A DNA stretch of 30,450 nucleotides from WVXP01 sp964348095 (GTDB lineage Bacteria; Desulfobacterota; BSN033; WVXP01). The position numbers were made by a program, and so were the translations under genes. The notes below the pieces were generated by a model, which did not search any database, was not told the origin of the DNA, and was given only the letters and a program-made list of their open reading frames with translations. The first letter of the stretch is position 1, and every line of letters begins with the position of its first letter. Positions 14,836 through 22,860 of the stretch are shown one piece after another. The stretch covers positions 1 through 30,450 of the forward strand of contig CAYGBK010000054.1 in NCBI GenBank assembly GCA_964348095.1, in the 5' to 3' direction.

Positions 14836-16128
14836 ATGAAAAAAGTCGCATGTATCAGCTTGTGCGTGGCCGTCTCGCTGATTGCATTCTCCTTCAGTTC
14901 GGCAATAGCGGAACAGGTCAACCTAAGGTTTTCTGACTGGCATCTGACGGAAGATGTCTGGAACAAGTCACTGAATGAAGCCATGGAGATTTTCCATAAG
15001 AAGCATCCGAATATCAAAGTCACGCTTGAACCTGTTTCCTACAAGGAGAAGGAGACTAAATACACGGTGGAGTCTGCGGCAGGTAGAGCGCCGGATGTCT
15101 TTCACGTCCATGCCTTTTCCCTGCCGATGTTTTTCAGCAAGGGTTATGCGAAAGATTTGACGCCTTTCATTGAAAAGGAAGGACCAGGGTTCCTGGACGC
15201 ATGGTATGAGTTGCCAATCGAACTGATGAAGTACGAAGGGAAAGTCCATGCCATGCCAGGTGACTACATGACAATGGTTCTGTTTTACAACACAGAGATG
15301 TTCAAAGCGGCTGGGCTCGATCCAAACAGACCCCCGAAGACCGCCGACGAGTTTCTCGAGTATGCCAAGAAACTCACCCGTGACACGGACGGAGACGGGA
15401 AAGTCGATCAGTGGGGATTCGGCACTGTTGGAGCCAAGAGCCCGGGGTTTCCCCTCAGATTTGGCCCCTGGCTCTGGAGCTTTGGAGCCGATTATCTGAC
15501 CCCTGATATGAAACGGTCCGCCTTGAATACACCGGAAGCCAGGGAAGCCTTTTCGTTCTTTGTGGAACTCTACACCAAACATAAAGTTGTGCCGCCGGGG
15601 TTAACGGCCATGAATCCCCAAGAGGTTCGAACACAGTTCGCCCAGAAAAAAGTGGCCATGATCCTGGGGTCCGGATGGACACCTCCCATTGTCAATAAAA
15701 TCAATCCCGATCTAAACGCCTTTGAGGTCTTGAAGGCCGCCCCGGCACCGATGAAGAGGAAACAGGCAACGGCTATCTGGTTGAGCTCATGGGTCATCAG
15801 CCCCAATACCAAGCACCCTAACGAGGCCTGGGAGCTCTCCAAATTCATTACCAGCAAAGAGATAGAGCTCAAGTGGTTCATGGACAACCGCGTTACCTCT
15901 TCTCGAAAGGATGTCAGCGGCGTCGCTCCGGAGATTCTAAACGATAAGTTTGCCAGTGTCCTCGCCTCGCAACTCCCTTACGGAAAGGTAGAACCTCAGA
16001 TCAAACAATGGCCTGAAATCATGGACACATTCACGACGTCTCTTCAGGAAGCCATCGTGGGCATGAAGACCCCGGAGCTAGCCTTGGGTGAGGCTCACGA
16101 AAGGATCAGCGCCATCCTCGCAAGGTGA
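14836..16128 (+). CDS. Sugar ABC transporter substrate-binding protein (CUT1 family)
   Basis: The periplasmic binding protein of a carbohydrate ABC importer, about 430 residues as usual for family 1 solute-binding proteins. It starts with a signal peptide (KKVACISLCVAVSLIAFSFSSAIA, cleaved about AIA|EQ) with no lipobox cysteine. Family features follow: VNLRFSDWH, FHKKHPNIKVTLEPV, APDVFHVHAFSL, MVLFYNTEMFKAAGLDPN, PKTADEFLEYAKKLT and the Trp-rich ATAIWLSSWVISPNTKHPNEAWELSKFI. I use the ATG at 14836, 9 nt after GGAGG; 14830 is equally possible, and 14758 has its own strong site but would bury the signal peptide behind 26 residues. Two permease genes follow. The bound sugar is unknown, but the neighbouring KDG pathway suggests a uronate or oligosaccharide. 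Confidence 0.92.
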   Translation: MKKVACISLCVAVSLIAFSFSSAIAEQVNLRFSDWHLTEDVWNKSLNEAMEIFHKKHPNIKVTLEPVSYKEKETKYTVESAAGRAPDVFHVHAFSLPMFFSKGYAKDLTPFIEKEGPGFLDAWYELPIELMKYEGKVHAMPGDYMTMVLFYNTEMFKAAGLDPNRPPKTADEFLEYAKKLTRDTDGDGKVDQWGFGTVGAKSPGFPLRFGPWLWSFGADYLTPDMKRSALNTPEAREAFSFFVELYTKHKVVPPGLTAMNPQEVRTQFAQKKVAMILGSGWTPPIVNKINPDLNAFEVLKAAPAPMKRKQATAIWLSSWVISPNTKHPNEAWELSKFITSKEIELKWFMDNRVTSSRKDVSGVAPEILNDKFASVLASQLPYGKVEPQIKQWPEIMDTFTTSLQEAIVGMKTPELALGEAHERISAILAR

Positions 16129-16160
16129 GAAAGCCGAGACAATCGAGGATTTAGGGTTAT

Positions 16161-16193
16161 CGGAAAAGGGGAGCGAGTCGCTCCCCTTTTCCG
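16161..16193 (+). other. Perfect intercistronic hairpin between binding protein and permease
   Basis: CGGAAAAGGGGAGCG (16161-16175) and CGCTCCCCTTTTCCG (16179-16193) form a perfect 15-bp stem with a 3-nt loop, 33 nt after the binding-protein stop codon. There is no T-run after it, so full termination is unlikely. Such hairpins after a binding-protein gene usually protect the upstream mRNA and lower permease expression, as known for malE-malF. It also marks where the permease gene can begin. Confidence 0.75.
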
Positions 16194-16207
16194 AAAGGGG
16201 TGGCCCC

Positions 16208-17080
16208 TTGAGCTTTGGCATTCGGATAAAAGACCGGCACATGTGGGTCCTTTTCGTGGCCCCTGGAGTCTTGCTACTGGTTCTGGTTCTTGGTTTTCCT
16301 GCCGTTACAAGCCTCTCGTACAGCATTCAACCCGAACAGGCCGATACTCTCTCCTATACTTTTTCAAATTACACAAACCTCCTGAAAGATCCTTTTTTTG
16401 ACAAAACCTTCTGGAACACAGCGATCTTCGTGTTTCTCAGTGTGGCGAGCCACTTGATTCTGGGGCTCGGGGTGGCCATGGTGTTGAACACCGCTCTTCC
16501 AGCAAAACCGCTGTTCCGCCTGATTGCTTTGCTCCCGTGGGTTGTGCCGGATGTTGTGGCGGGAATCATCTGGAAATGGATGTACGACCCCATCTACGGA
16601 GCTCTCAACGATGTCTTACTGAGAATCGGTTTGATTGCTTCACCCGTAGAATGGTTGTCGAATCCAAACCTGGCGTTGTTCAGTGTGGTTCTTGTTAATC
16701 TCTGGCGAGGTTTTCCTTTTGTGATGTTGATTCTCTTGGCAGGTCTTCAGGCTATTCCTCAATATCTGTATGAGGCTGCGGCAATTGACGGAGCTTCCAA
16801 GTGGCAACTTTTCTACCATATCACCATTCCAGGACTGAGGAAAATGATTATCGTTGCATTGGCGTTGGACACCGTCTGGGAGGTTCGACGCTTTGGCCTT
16901 ATTCAGGCCATGACCCAGGGGGGACCGGGCGTTCTGACCGAAGTTCTTTCTACCTATACGTACAAACAGTATTTTCAATTCTTCCGATTCGAATATGCCT
17001 CTGCAATTTCAGTTGTCATGACGATCGTTCTCTTGTTGGTTAGTCTCCCTTATATTCTCATGATAAGCCAGGAAGAGTGA
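16208..17080 (+). CDS. Sugar ABC transporter permease (MalF/UgpA-like)
   Basis: An inner-membrane permease of a CUT1 importer, about 290 residues with six predicted membrane helices. The first is WVLFVAPGVLLLVLVLGFPAV, followed by the standard P-loop order AIFVFLSVASHLILGLGVAMVLN and LLPWVVPDVVAGIIWKWM. The ATPase-docking EAA loop is YEAAAIDGASKWQLFYHITIPGLR. I choose the TTG at 16208 because it follows the hairpin and has AAAGGGG upstream; the ATG at 16241 lies at the edge of the first helix and lacks a site, and a frame open from 16088 overlaps the previous gene. It pairs with the second permease, which starts at its stop codon. No ATPase gene is present in this operon. Confidence 0.87.
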   Translation: MSFGIRIKDRHMWVLFVAPGVLLLVLVLGFPAVTSLSYSIQPEQADTLSYTFSNYTNLLKDPFFDKTFWNTAIFVFLSVASHLILGLGVAMVLNTALPAKPLFRLIALLPWVVPDVVAGIIWKWMYDPIYGALNDVLLRIGLIASPVEWLSNPNLALFSVVLVNLWRGFPFVMLILLAGLQAIPQYLYEAAAIDGASKWQLFYHITIPGLRKMIIVALALDTVWEVRRFGLIQAMTQGGPGVLTEVLSTYTYKQYFQFFRFEYASAISVVMTIVLLLVSLPYILMISQEE

Positions 17081-17085
17081 TACCC

Positions 17086-17934
17086 ATGAGAGTTTTATCC
17101 ATTCGGCAAAAAGAGATTTTCTCGAAAACCATCATTTGGATTTTCTTGATCGTCGTTTCCATCTATTGTCTATTCCCATTCGTATGGATGCTCTCAACAT
17201 CACTGAAAACCGAGGCAGAGGCATTCCGGATCCCACCCACCTGGATACCATTAGAATCAACTGTGGATAGCTATATTGGTATCTGGGTGAGAAAGAACTT
17301 TGGCATCTATTTCTTTAACAGTACCGTGATTTCGCTCTCTACTGCGATGTTATCGACTTTTTTTGGCGCGCTCGCTGGCTATGGATTTTCCAGGTTTATT
17401 TTCAGGGGACGGCGTTTTCTCATTGGCTTCTTTCTCGCAACCCAGATGCTGCCTGGGGTGTTACTGGTTGGTCCGTATTTCAGAATTCTCAGTAAGGTCG
17501 GTCTTTACGATACCCGTACGGGCTTGATCATTGCTTTTCTGACAATTTGCCTTCCCTTTTCAACCTGGATGATGAAGGGTTTTATCGACAAGGTGCCTAT
17601 CGAGTTAGACCAAGCCGCCATGGTTGATGGATGTTCGAGAATGGGAACCTTTTTCAAAATCATCTTGCCAGTGGTCGCCCCAGGAATGGTTGCAACTATT
17701 CTTTTCGCTTTTCTTCTAGCGTGGGGGGACCTCCTTTGGGCGCTTTGTCTCACCAGCAGCGAACCAATGATTACCGTCACCTTGGGTATCGCACGGACTG
17801 TAGGAGAATTTCGCATCATTTGGCCCATGTTAATGGCGGGCTCCTTGGTGGGGGGGATGCCAGCGATCATTCTTTACATCTTCTTGCAGCGACTCTTGGT
17901 TCAAGGCCTGACGGCAGGAGCCGTCAAGGAATGA
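17086..17934 (+). CDS. Sugar ABC transporter permease (MalG/UgpE-like)
   Basis: The second inner-membrane permease of the CUT1 importer, about 282 residues with six predicted helices. MalG-type features are YCLFPFVWMLSTSLKTEAEAF near the N-terminus, FNSTVISLSTAMLSTFFGALAGYGFSR, QMLPGVLLVGPYF, and the EAA loop LDQAAMVDGCSRMGTFFKIILPVVAPG. It closes with LLVQGLTAGAVKE, a usual ending for this class. A GTG at 17077 overlaps the upstream stop; the ATG at 17086 has GGAAGAG about 8 nt away and is my choice. The transporter would need a MsmX/UgpC-type ATPase encoded elsewhere and shared between importers. Confidence 0.9.
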   Translation: MRVLSIRQKEIFSKTIIWIFLIVVSIYCLFPFVWMLSTSLKTEAEAFRIPPTWIPLESTVDSYIGIWVRKNFGIYFFNSTVISLSTAMLSTFFGALAGYGFSRFIFRGRRFLIGFFLATQMLPGVLLVGPYFRILSKVGLYDTRTGLIIAFLTICLPFSTWMMKGFIDKVPIELDQAAMVDGCSRMGTFFKIILPVVAPGMVATILFAFLLAWGDLLWALCLTSSEPMITVTLGIARTVGEFRIIWPMLMAGSLVGGMPAIILYIFLQRLLVQGLTAGAVKE

Positions 17935-17959
17935 GGAGCTTGAGGAAAGGGAGGAAGAG

Positions 17960-18712
17960 ATGATGACACTGGACGGTCGTGTCGCCCTGGTGACAGGCGC
18001 AGGGAGAGGAATCGGCAAGGCCATTGCGATGGTTTTCGCCCGTGAGAAGGCTCATGTTGTCATAAACGATGTCTGCTCAAAGGATGAATTAGAAAAGGTG
18101 GCCGCTGATATCGCTCCTTTCGAAGTCCGGACGCTAACGATGCAGGCGGATGTAAGCCAATCTAAACAGGTAGGGGAGATGATCCGTCAAATCGAGAAGA
18201 ACTTTCAGAGGCTTGATATTCTTGTAAACAACGCCGGAATCATCCGGAGGGGGACAATTGAAACCGTTACAGAACAAGATTGGGATGACGTCATTCAAGT
18301 CAATTTGAAAGGAACGTTCAACTGCTGTCGGGCTGTGGTGGGGATTATGAAGCGCCAGCAGATGGGGAAGATCATAAACATCTCTTCTGTTGCTGCGAAA
18401 ATGGGCGATATAACTTCAGCCCCGGGTTATGGGCCATCAAAAGCGGCTATTGATGCTCTGACGAAGACTTTAGCGCGACAGTTGGCGCCCTTCGGTATCA
18501 ACGTTAACGGGGTCGCACCGCATGCGATTGCAACGGAGATGAGCGCCCAGTGGTCAGAGGAAAAAAGACGGTCCATTACCGAGGCGATTCCTTTGAAACG
18601 ACTCGGCAAGCCTGAAGACGTGGCCGAGGCGGTTCTGTTCTTATCGTCAGATAAGGCCAGTTTCATTACCGGTGAGATACTCGATGTGAACGGTGGATTC
18701 TTTATGGATTGA
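17960..18712 (+). CDS. SDR oxidoreductase (FabG/KduD-like)
   Basis: A 250-residue classical short-chain dehydrogenase. It has TGAGRGIG for NAD(P) binding, NNAGI, the catalytic Ser in IINISSVA, and Tyr-Lys in YGPSK, followed by PFGINVNGVAPHAIATEMS and FITGEILDVNGGF. All residues needed for activity are present. The ATG has a strong GGAGGAAGAG. It is the last gene of the transporter operon, 25 nt after the second permease, so it most likely acts on the imported sugar or its first product. Candidates are a sugar 1-dehydrogenase or 2-dehydro-3-deoxygluconate 5-dehydrogenase (KduD-like). A fatty-acid role is less likely because no acyl-carrier genes are nearby. Confidence 0.87.
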   Translation: MMTLDGRVALVTGAGRGIGKAIAMVFAREKAHVVINDVCSKDELEKVAADIAPFEVRTLTMQADVSQSKQVGEMIRQIEKNFQRLDILVNNAGIIRRGTIETVTEQDWDDVIQVNLKGTFNCCRAVVGIMKRQQMGKIINISSVAAKMGDITSAPGYGPSKAAIDALTKTLARQLAPFGINVNGVAPHAIATEMSAQWSEEKRRSITEAIPLKRLGKPEDVAEAVLFLSSDKASFITGEILDVNGGFFMD

Positions 18713-18868
18713 TGAGGAGATGCTCGATAGGATGCGTTGACGCCCCACGCTGAGCTAAACCCGGATTTCTCCAAGCGATCTCTCTGTTCATTCCAAGATA
18801 CTCCTTTTATCATCAAACTTTGGTGAGAATGAGGTTCCTGAATGGCATTCATGCCCGGACGCCTGGTT

Positions 18869-18942
18869 GGTGCAACTTCGATCCGGCCATCAGGTGAGGG
18901 GGAGGGCGGACCCTTTCCCGCCTCTCGGATCAGCGTTGCACC
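18869..18942. repeat. Imperfect inverted repeat in the ispH-ubiA leader region
   Basis: GGTGCAAC (18869-18876) with CGATCCG pairs with CGGATC (18926-18931) and GTTGCACC (18935-18942): a 17-bp stem with about three mismatches. G-rich and C-rich stretches inside can pair further (GGGCGG with CCGCC). It ends about 45 bp before the ispH-ubiA start. TTGCAC (18936-18941), 18 bp and TATAGA (18960-18965) could be a weak promoter overlapping the right arm. Confidence 0.5.
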
Positions 18943-18987
18943 AAATCTGAATTCTATTGTATAGATATACGAAGAGAGGAGACGATC

Positions 18988-20736
18988 GTGAGAGTGAGGC
19001 TCGCAAAAACTGCGGGTTTTTGCATGGGTGTTAGACGGGCGATGGACATGACACTCAAGTCGATTGCCCGGCACGAAACAAAGCCCTCGACTTACGGCCC
19101 GCTGATCCACAACCCTCAGGTTCTGGAATTGCTCAAGGAGAAAGGGGTTGAGATCTGCCGGTCTCCGGCCGCGATGGGATCAGAACAGCCTCTCATCATT
19201 CGTGCTCACGGAATTCCGCCGGAAACGCGAGAAGCGTTGAAGAAAAGAGGCGTCCTCGTTATCGATGCGACCTGTCCACGAGTACTGAATGTTCAGTCGA
19301 TTATCAGAAGGCATAGCAAAAAGGGAGGCTTTACAGTCATCGTAGGAGATGCGAATCATCCGGAAGTTGTTGGGCTCCTAGGTTATGCTGGAAAGGAGGG
19401 AGCCGTCGTCAGCACTCCTGACGATGTGGAGAAGATCCCCCAAGGGAAAAAACTCTGTGTCGTTGCCCAGACGACCCAAAACAATGCGAGATACGAGCAT
19501 ATTGCACGACAAATCCATGAGAGATTTCCTGATGCCGAAATCTATCAGACAGTGTGCGATTCAACCCAGAATCGGCAGGGCGAAGCTGAAAGGATGGCTG
19601 CTGCGGTAGACGCTATGATTGTGGTCGGGGGGAAAAGCAGCGCCAACACGGCCCGCCTCACCGAACTGATCAGGGAATCGGGGACACCGGTCTTTCAGGT
19701 CGAGACAGATGAAGAGATCGATCCGTCATGGTTTAGGAGTTGTGAGGCCGTTGGGATTACTGCCGGCGCCTCAACGCCAAACTGGATCATTCAGCGGGTG
19801 GTGAGAAAGGTTGAGGATATCGTCCCGTATGGGGGAAGGGCAAACCTCGTTTTCCGGATCCGTCAAACACTCCACTTTCTGGTGGAGAGTGACCTTTATG
19901 GCGCATTGGCCGCTGGATGTCTGTCTTACGTGGCAACAAGGCTTCAGAACTTGTCCTTTCGCCCTGCCTATTTTGTAATTCCCATGGCTTATGTCTACTC
20001 CATGCATATTCTGAATCGATTCACCGATGCAGAGGCAGGGAAATTCAATGATCCGAGCCGGGCCGAATTCTACGAAAAGCACGGTCCAGTATTGAAGGGT
20101 GTCGGAATTGCCTCCATGCTTCTTGCCCTTGTGCTCTCCCTATCGCTGGGGCTTCCAGTGTTTTTGTTTCTTTTGGCCGCGTGCATCGGCGGGGTTACAT
20201 ACAGTCTGAGTTTTATCCCCTCAGGGAGGCTAAAGCGGGTGAAATATAGAAAACTAAAAGATATTCCTGGGTCGAAGACCCTTTTCATTGCTTTGGCCTG
20301 GGCGGGTGTGACCTCGCTCACAGCACCCTTGAGTACATCCTTTGCCCTCAACTTGAACCTAATTGCGACGTTTCTGACCATTGGGGCTCTGGTTTTGATT
20401 CGATCGGCCACTTTTGATTTGAGGGACATCCAGGGAGATCTCATCGTCGGGAAAGAGACAATTCCCATTGTCTTGGGAAAGCGGAATACCCAGAGACTGC
20501 TAATCATTCTTGCCGCCTCGACAGGCGTGGCCTTTCTTGTCCTGCCACTGCTGGGTATCTTGCCTTTTATCTCCTATGGATTGGCGATAGGCATTATCTA
20601 CATGGGTTACTGCCTCTATGCGGTCTTCAGACGGGAATTTGTACGGAGCGAGCAATTGGAGATTCTTATCGATGGTGCGTTCGTTCTTGTTGGTTTGATC
20701 GTGCTCATGTGGGGGGTTGTCGGTCTTCCGATTTGA
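18988..20736 (+). CDS. ispH: IspH (HMBPP reductase) fused to a UbiA-family prenyltransferase
   Basis: A 582-residue fusion. Residues 1 to about 282 are IspH, the [4Fe-4S] enzyme that makes IPP and DMAPP in the last step of the MEP pathway. Cluster cysteines are C12 (GFCMGV), C96 (DATCPRV) and C190 (VCDST). H41 in GPLIHN, H124 and E126 in NHPEVVG also match the E. coli positions. Residues about 290-582 are a UbiA-type intramembrane prenyltransferase with about eight or nine helices. Its Asp-rich motifs are N343-xxx-D347 (NRFTDAEAGKFND) and D477-LRD-IQGD484. The reading frame is continuous through the junction. The GTG start has AGGAG 6 nt upstream. The prenyl acceptor cannot be assigned. The enzyme would make the C5 unit and use a prenyl diphosphate on one polypeptide. 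Confidence 0.93.
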   Translation: MRVRLAKTAGFCMGVRRAMDMTLKSIARHETKPSTYGPLIHNPQVLELLKEKGVEICRSPAAMGSEQPLIIRAHGIPPETREALKKRGVLVIDATCPRVLNVQSIIRRHSKKGGFTVIVGDANHPEVVGLLGYAGKEGAVVSTPDDVEKIPQGKKLCVVAQTTQNNARYEHIARQIHERFPDAEIYQTVCDSTQNRQGEAERMAAAVDAMIVVGGKSSANTARLTELIRESGTPVFQVETDEEIDPSWFRSCEAVGITAGASTPNWIIQRVVRKVEDIVPYGGRANLVFRIRQTLHFLVESDLYGALAAGCLSYVATRLQNLSFRPAYFVIPMAYVYSMHILNRFTDAEAGKFNDPSRAEFYEKHGPVLKGVGIASMLLALVLSLSLGLPVFLFLLAACIGGVTYSLSFIPSGRLKRVKYRKLKDIPGSKTLFIALAWAGVTSLTAPLSTSFALNLNLIATFLTIGALVLIRSATFDLRDIQGDLIVGKETIPIVLGKRNTQRLLIILAASTGVAFLVLPLLGILPFISYGLAIGIIYMGYCLYAVFRREFVRSEQLEILIDGAFVLVGLIVLMWGVVGLPI

Positions 20737-20739
20737 ACC

Positions 20740-21924
20740 CTAACTCCCACTGTCTTGAGTCAAGCTGCCCCCCGGGAACATTGTGAGTGCCGCCACGGCA
20801 ACCAGTGGGAGCAGGGCGGTCCACCGAGGGGTTTCAAACAGACCTATTTTTTCGGCAATGAGGCCCATCGGCGTCATCACGAGCCCTGCCACCCCCCATC
20901 CAAATCCCATCATCACGGCAGAGGTGATGCCAGAGCGGTGAGGAATTGCCTCTTGACCCATGGCGACGGTGACTGAATACGGGGACATAATGGAAGCAGA
21001 ACCGAACGCGATGAGAATGAGACCAGCCAGTCCAGGCCTGACAAAGTAATATTGAAAGAGAGGGAGCGATAAGATCATGGAGGTCAATATTACTCTCTTC
21101 CTTCCCCATCGGGCAGCGGCCATGGCACCGACCAAGCTGCCACTAGACCCCATGAAGGCACACGCTGATAGAAAAACCCCCACCAGTGGCAGAGACACGC
21201 CCTTTTCGGTCAAAAGGACAGGCATGAAGCTCGCGATTCCGAGACGGAGAACCGATGTCACCGCAACAATGGCAAAGAAGAGTGCCAGAGGTTTGAGAAA
21301 GGCCCTTAGATCTCCGATCAATCCCTTCTCCCGATCGCTTCCCTTGGGCAAATTCGTGTAAGCGACATGCCGATAACAGAGTAAGACGCTGATAATCCCG
21401 GGAATTCCTACAACAAAGATGCTCTCCAACCCATATGAGGATGTCCACCAGGTAATCACCAAGGGGCCCACCGCGAATCCTAAGGTGCCTCCAAAAAGGA
21501 AAATGGAGATACCCAGCGCTCTCTTATGCCCGGTTGCTTCACCGACCACTGCCGCAGCCTGGAGATGAAAAGATGAGATTCCAAGGCCTGCAAGGAAGAG
21601 GAGGACAACGAGTGAGATGTAACTTGGAGACCATCCGATAAGACTTATGAAAAGGGCGGTGAACAGGGGTCCCCAAAAGATGAAGACCCGTCCATGGAGG
21701 CGATCGGAGAGCAATCCAAAAATCGGTTGCATGAGGGAGTTGGACAGTGAATAGGTGGAGACGAGCGATCCGGCAAGAGTCAGCGAGAGGGAAAGCTTTG
21801 CGATGATCAAAGGCAGAATGGGTGGGAGAATGCCGTTATAGAAATCGATCATGAAGTGGACGAAGGTCAGTGAACCAACTTGTTTTTTGGGGAATTCGGT
21901 TTGAGGCCGACTCGTGTCTGTCAT
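20740..21924 (-). CDS. MFS transporter, fosmidomycin-resistance (Fsr)-like
   Basis: A 394-residue major facilitator protein with about 12 predicted membrane helices. It opens with FVHFMIDFYNGILPPILPLII, has the loop 2-3 motif GLLSDRLHGR, and GLGISSFHLQAAAVVGEATGHKRALGISIFLFGGTLGFAVGPL. The last matches the SVFHPE...GGNFG region of the E. coli fosmidomycin-resistance protein Fsr. Members export small molecules; the true substrate of most is unknown. It converges on the ispH-ubiA fusion with only 3 bp between stop codons, which leaves no room for a terminator. Fosmidomycin inhibits the MEP pathway, so the pairing with IspH may be functional or accidental. Confidence 0.85.
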   Translation of the reverse strand: MTDTSRPQTEFPKKQVGSLTFVHFMIDFYNGILPPILPLIIAKLSLSLTLAGSLVSTYSLSNSLMQPIFGLLSDRLHGRVFIFWGPLFTALFISLIGWSPSYISLVVLLFLAGLGISSFHLQAAAVVGEATGHKRALGISIFLFGGTLGFAVGPLVITWWTSSYGLESIFVVGIPGIISVLLCYRHVAYTNLPKGSDREKGLIGDLRAFLKPLALFFAIVAVTSVLRLGIASFMPVLLTEKGVSLPLVGVFLSACAFMGSSGSLVGAMAAARWGRKRVILTSMILSLPLFQYYFVRPGLAGLILIAFGSASIMSPYSVTVAMGQEAIPHRSGITSAVMMGFGWGVAGLVMTPMGLIAEKIGLFETPRWTALLPLVAVAALTMFPGGSLTQDSGS

Positions 21925-22183
21925 TCTTCTCTATCACAGGCATAGGAGGAGATGAGATCTTTATTATTGGCCAAGAACAAGAAGCCTCCTCCACAAGGGC
22001 GAGGGGGAGTGGGCCCTCTTTCGGTTGGTCCGCAGATTGAAACACTCTATATTACGAGGGATTTATTTGTTTTTCTCCGCTTTTTTTGTTACAAAGAGAT
22101 CTATTTCTTTGCGAGACCGTAGACTGTCCGAAACTCTCAGACGGATGATCTAGTCTTTTGTTTCTAATCTCAAGGGTGATTCA

Positions 22184-22744
22184 ATGACGGAGGACGATCC
22201 CTTAAAGGCCAAGGGATGCAACCACAGTGCAGACATCGAGTACCGGTTTTGCCCGCTCTGTGGCCATACTCTCCAGACTCAGGTGATCAAGTCATTTGAA
22301 CCTGAACGTTTAGTCTGCAGCGACTGCGGATACGTTTTCTACCTCAACCCGAAGGTGGCGGTAGGGACCCTGGGGACCTTAGACGGCAAGATCGTTCTTT
22401 TGAAACGGGGTATCGAACCGGCATACGGGCAATGGGTTTTCCCGGGAGGATATGTTGACCGTGGAGAAACTTTAGAGGAGGCAGCTATTCGGGAGACTCG
22501 GGAGGAGGTCAATCTTGAGATCAGAATTGAGAGCCTCATGAATGTTTACTCCTACCCGGGGCGGCCGGTAATCGTTGTTGTTTATGCTGTTGAGATTATA
22601 GGCGGTGAACTCGGCGTCGGTGAGGAAGCGATCGAGGTACGAACTTTCGCCCCGAAGGAGATTCCTTGGAGGGATCTGGCTTTCCCGAGCACGCGAGACG
22701 CTCTCAGGGAGTACATAAAGAAACACCTCGGCCGAAACCGCTGA
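22184..22744 (+). CDS. Nudix hydrolase with N-terminal zinc ribbon (NudC-like)
   Basis: A 186-residue protein with two parts. A zinc ribbon (C23-x2-C26 and C45-x2-C48) precedes a Nudix domain whose box runs from G89: GGYVDRGETLEEAAIRETREE, with the metal-binding glutamates E104, E107 and E108. The final glycine of the consensus is Asn. The combination resembles NADH pyrophosphatase NudC and related ADP-ribose or NDP-sugar hydrolases, but the SQPWPFPxS motif of NudC is absent, so the substrate is open. The ATG has AAGGGTGA upstream. It stands alone between a divergent MFS gene and a convergent GGDEF gene. Confidence 0.9.
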   Translation: MTEDDPLKAKGCNHSADIEYRFCPLCGHTLQTQVIKSFEPERLVCSDCGYVFYLNPKVAVGTLGTLDGKIVLLKRGIEPAYGQWVFPGGYVDRGETLEEAAIRETREEVNLEIRIESLMNVYSYPGRPVIVVVYAVEIIGGELGVGEEAIEVRTFAPKEIPWRDLAFPSTRDALREYIKKHLGRNR

Positions 22745-22860
22745 TCACACATGTGGTGAGGATTCAAAAGGGGGATAGAGTGCGAAACGTGAAGTCGTTT
22801 CCACCTTTGTTCTCCAAAACCTCCATCAATGATCTGAGACTCGGGGATGAGGAAGATTTC

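Noticed and set aside
16088..16207. N-terminal extension of the first permease overlapping the binding-protein gene
   Set aside because: It would translate through the perfect hairpin and add 40 residues unlike any permease; the frame is open only because the palindrome has no stop.
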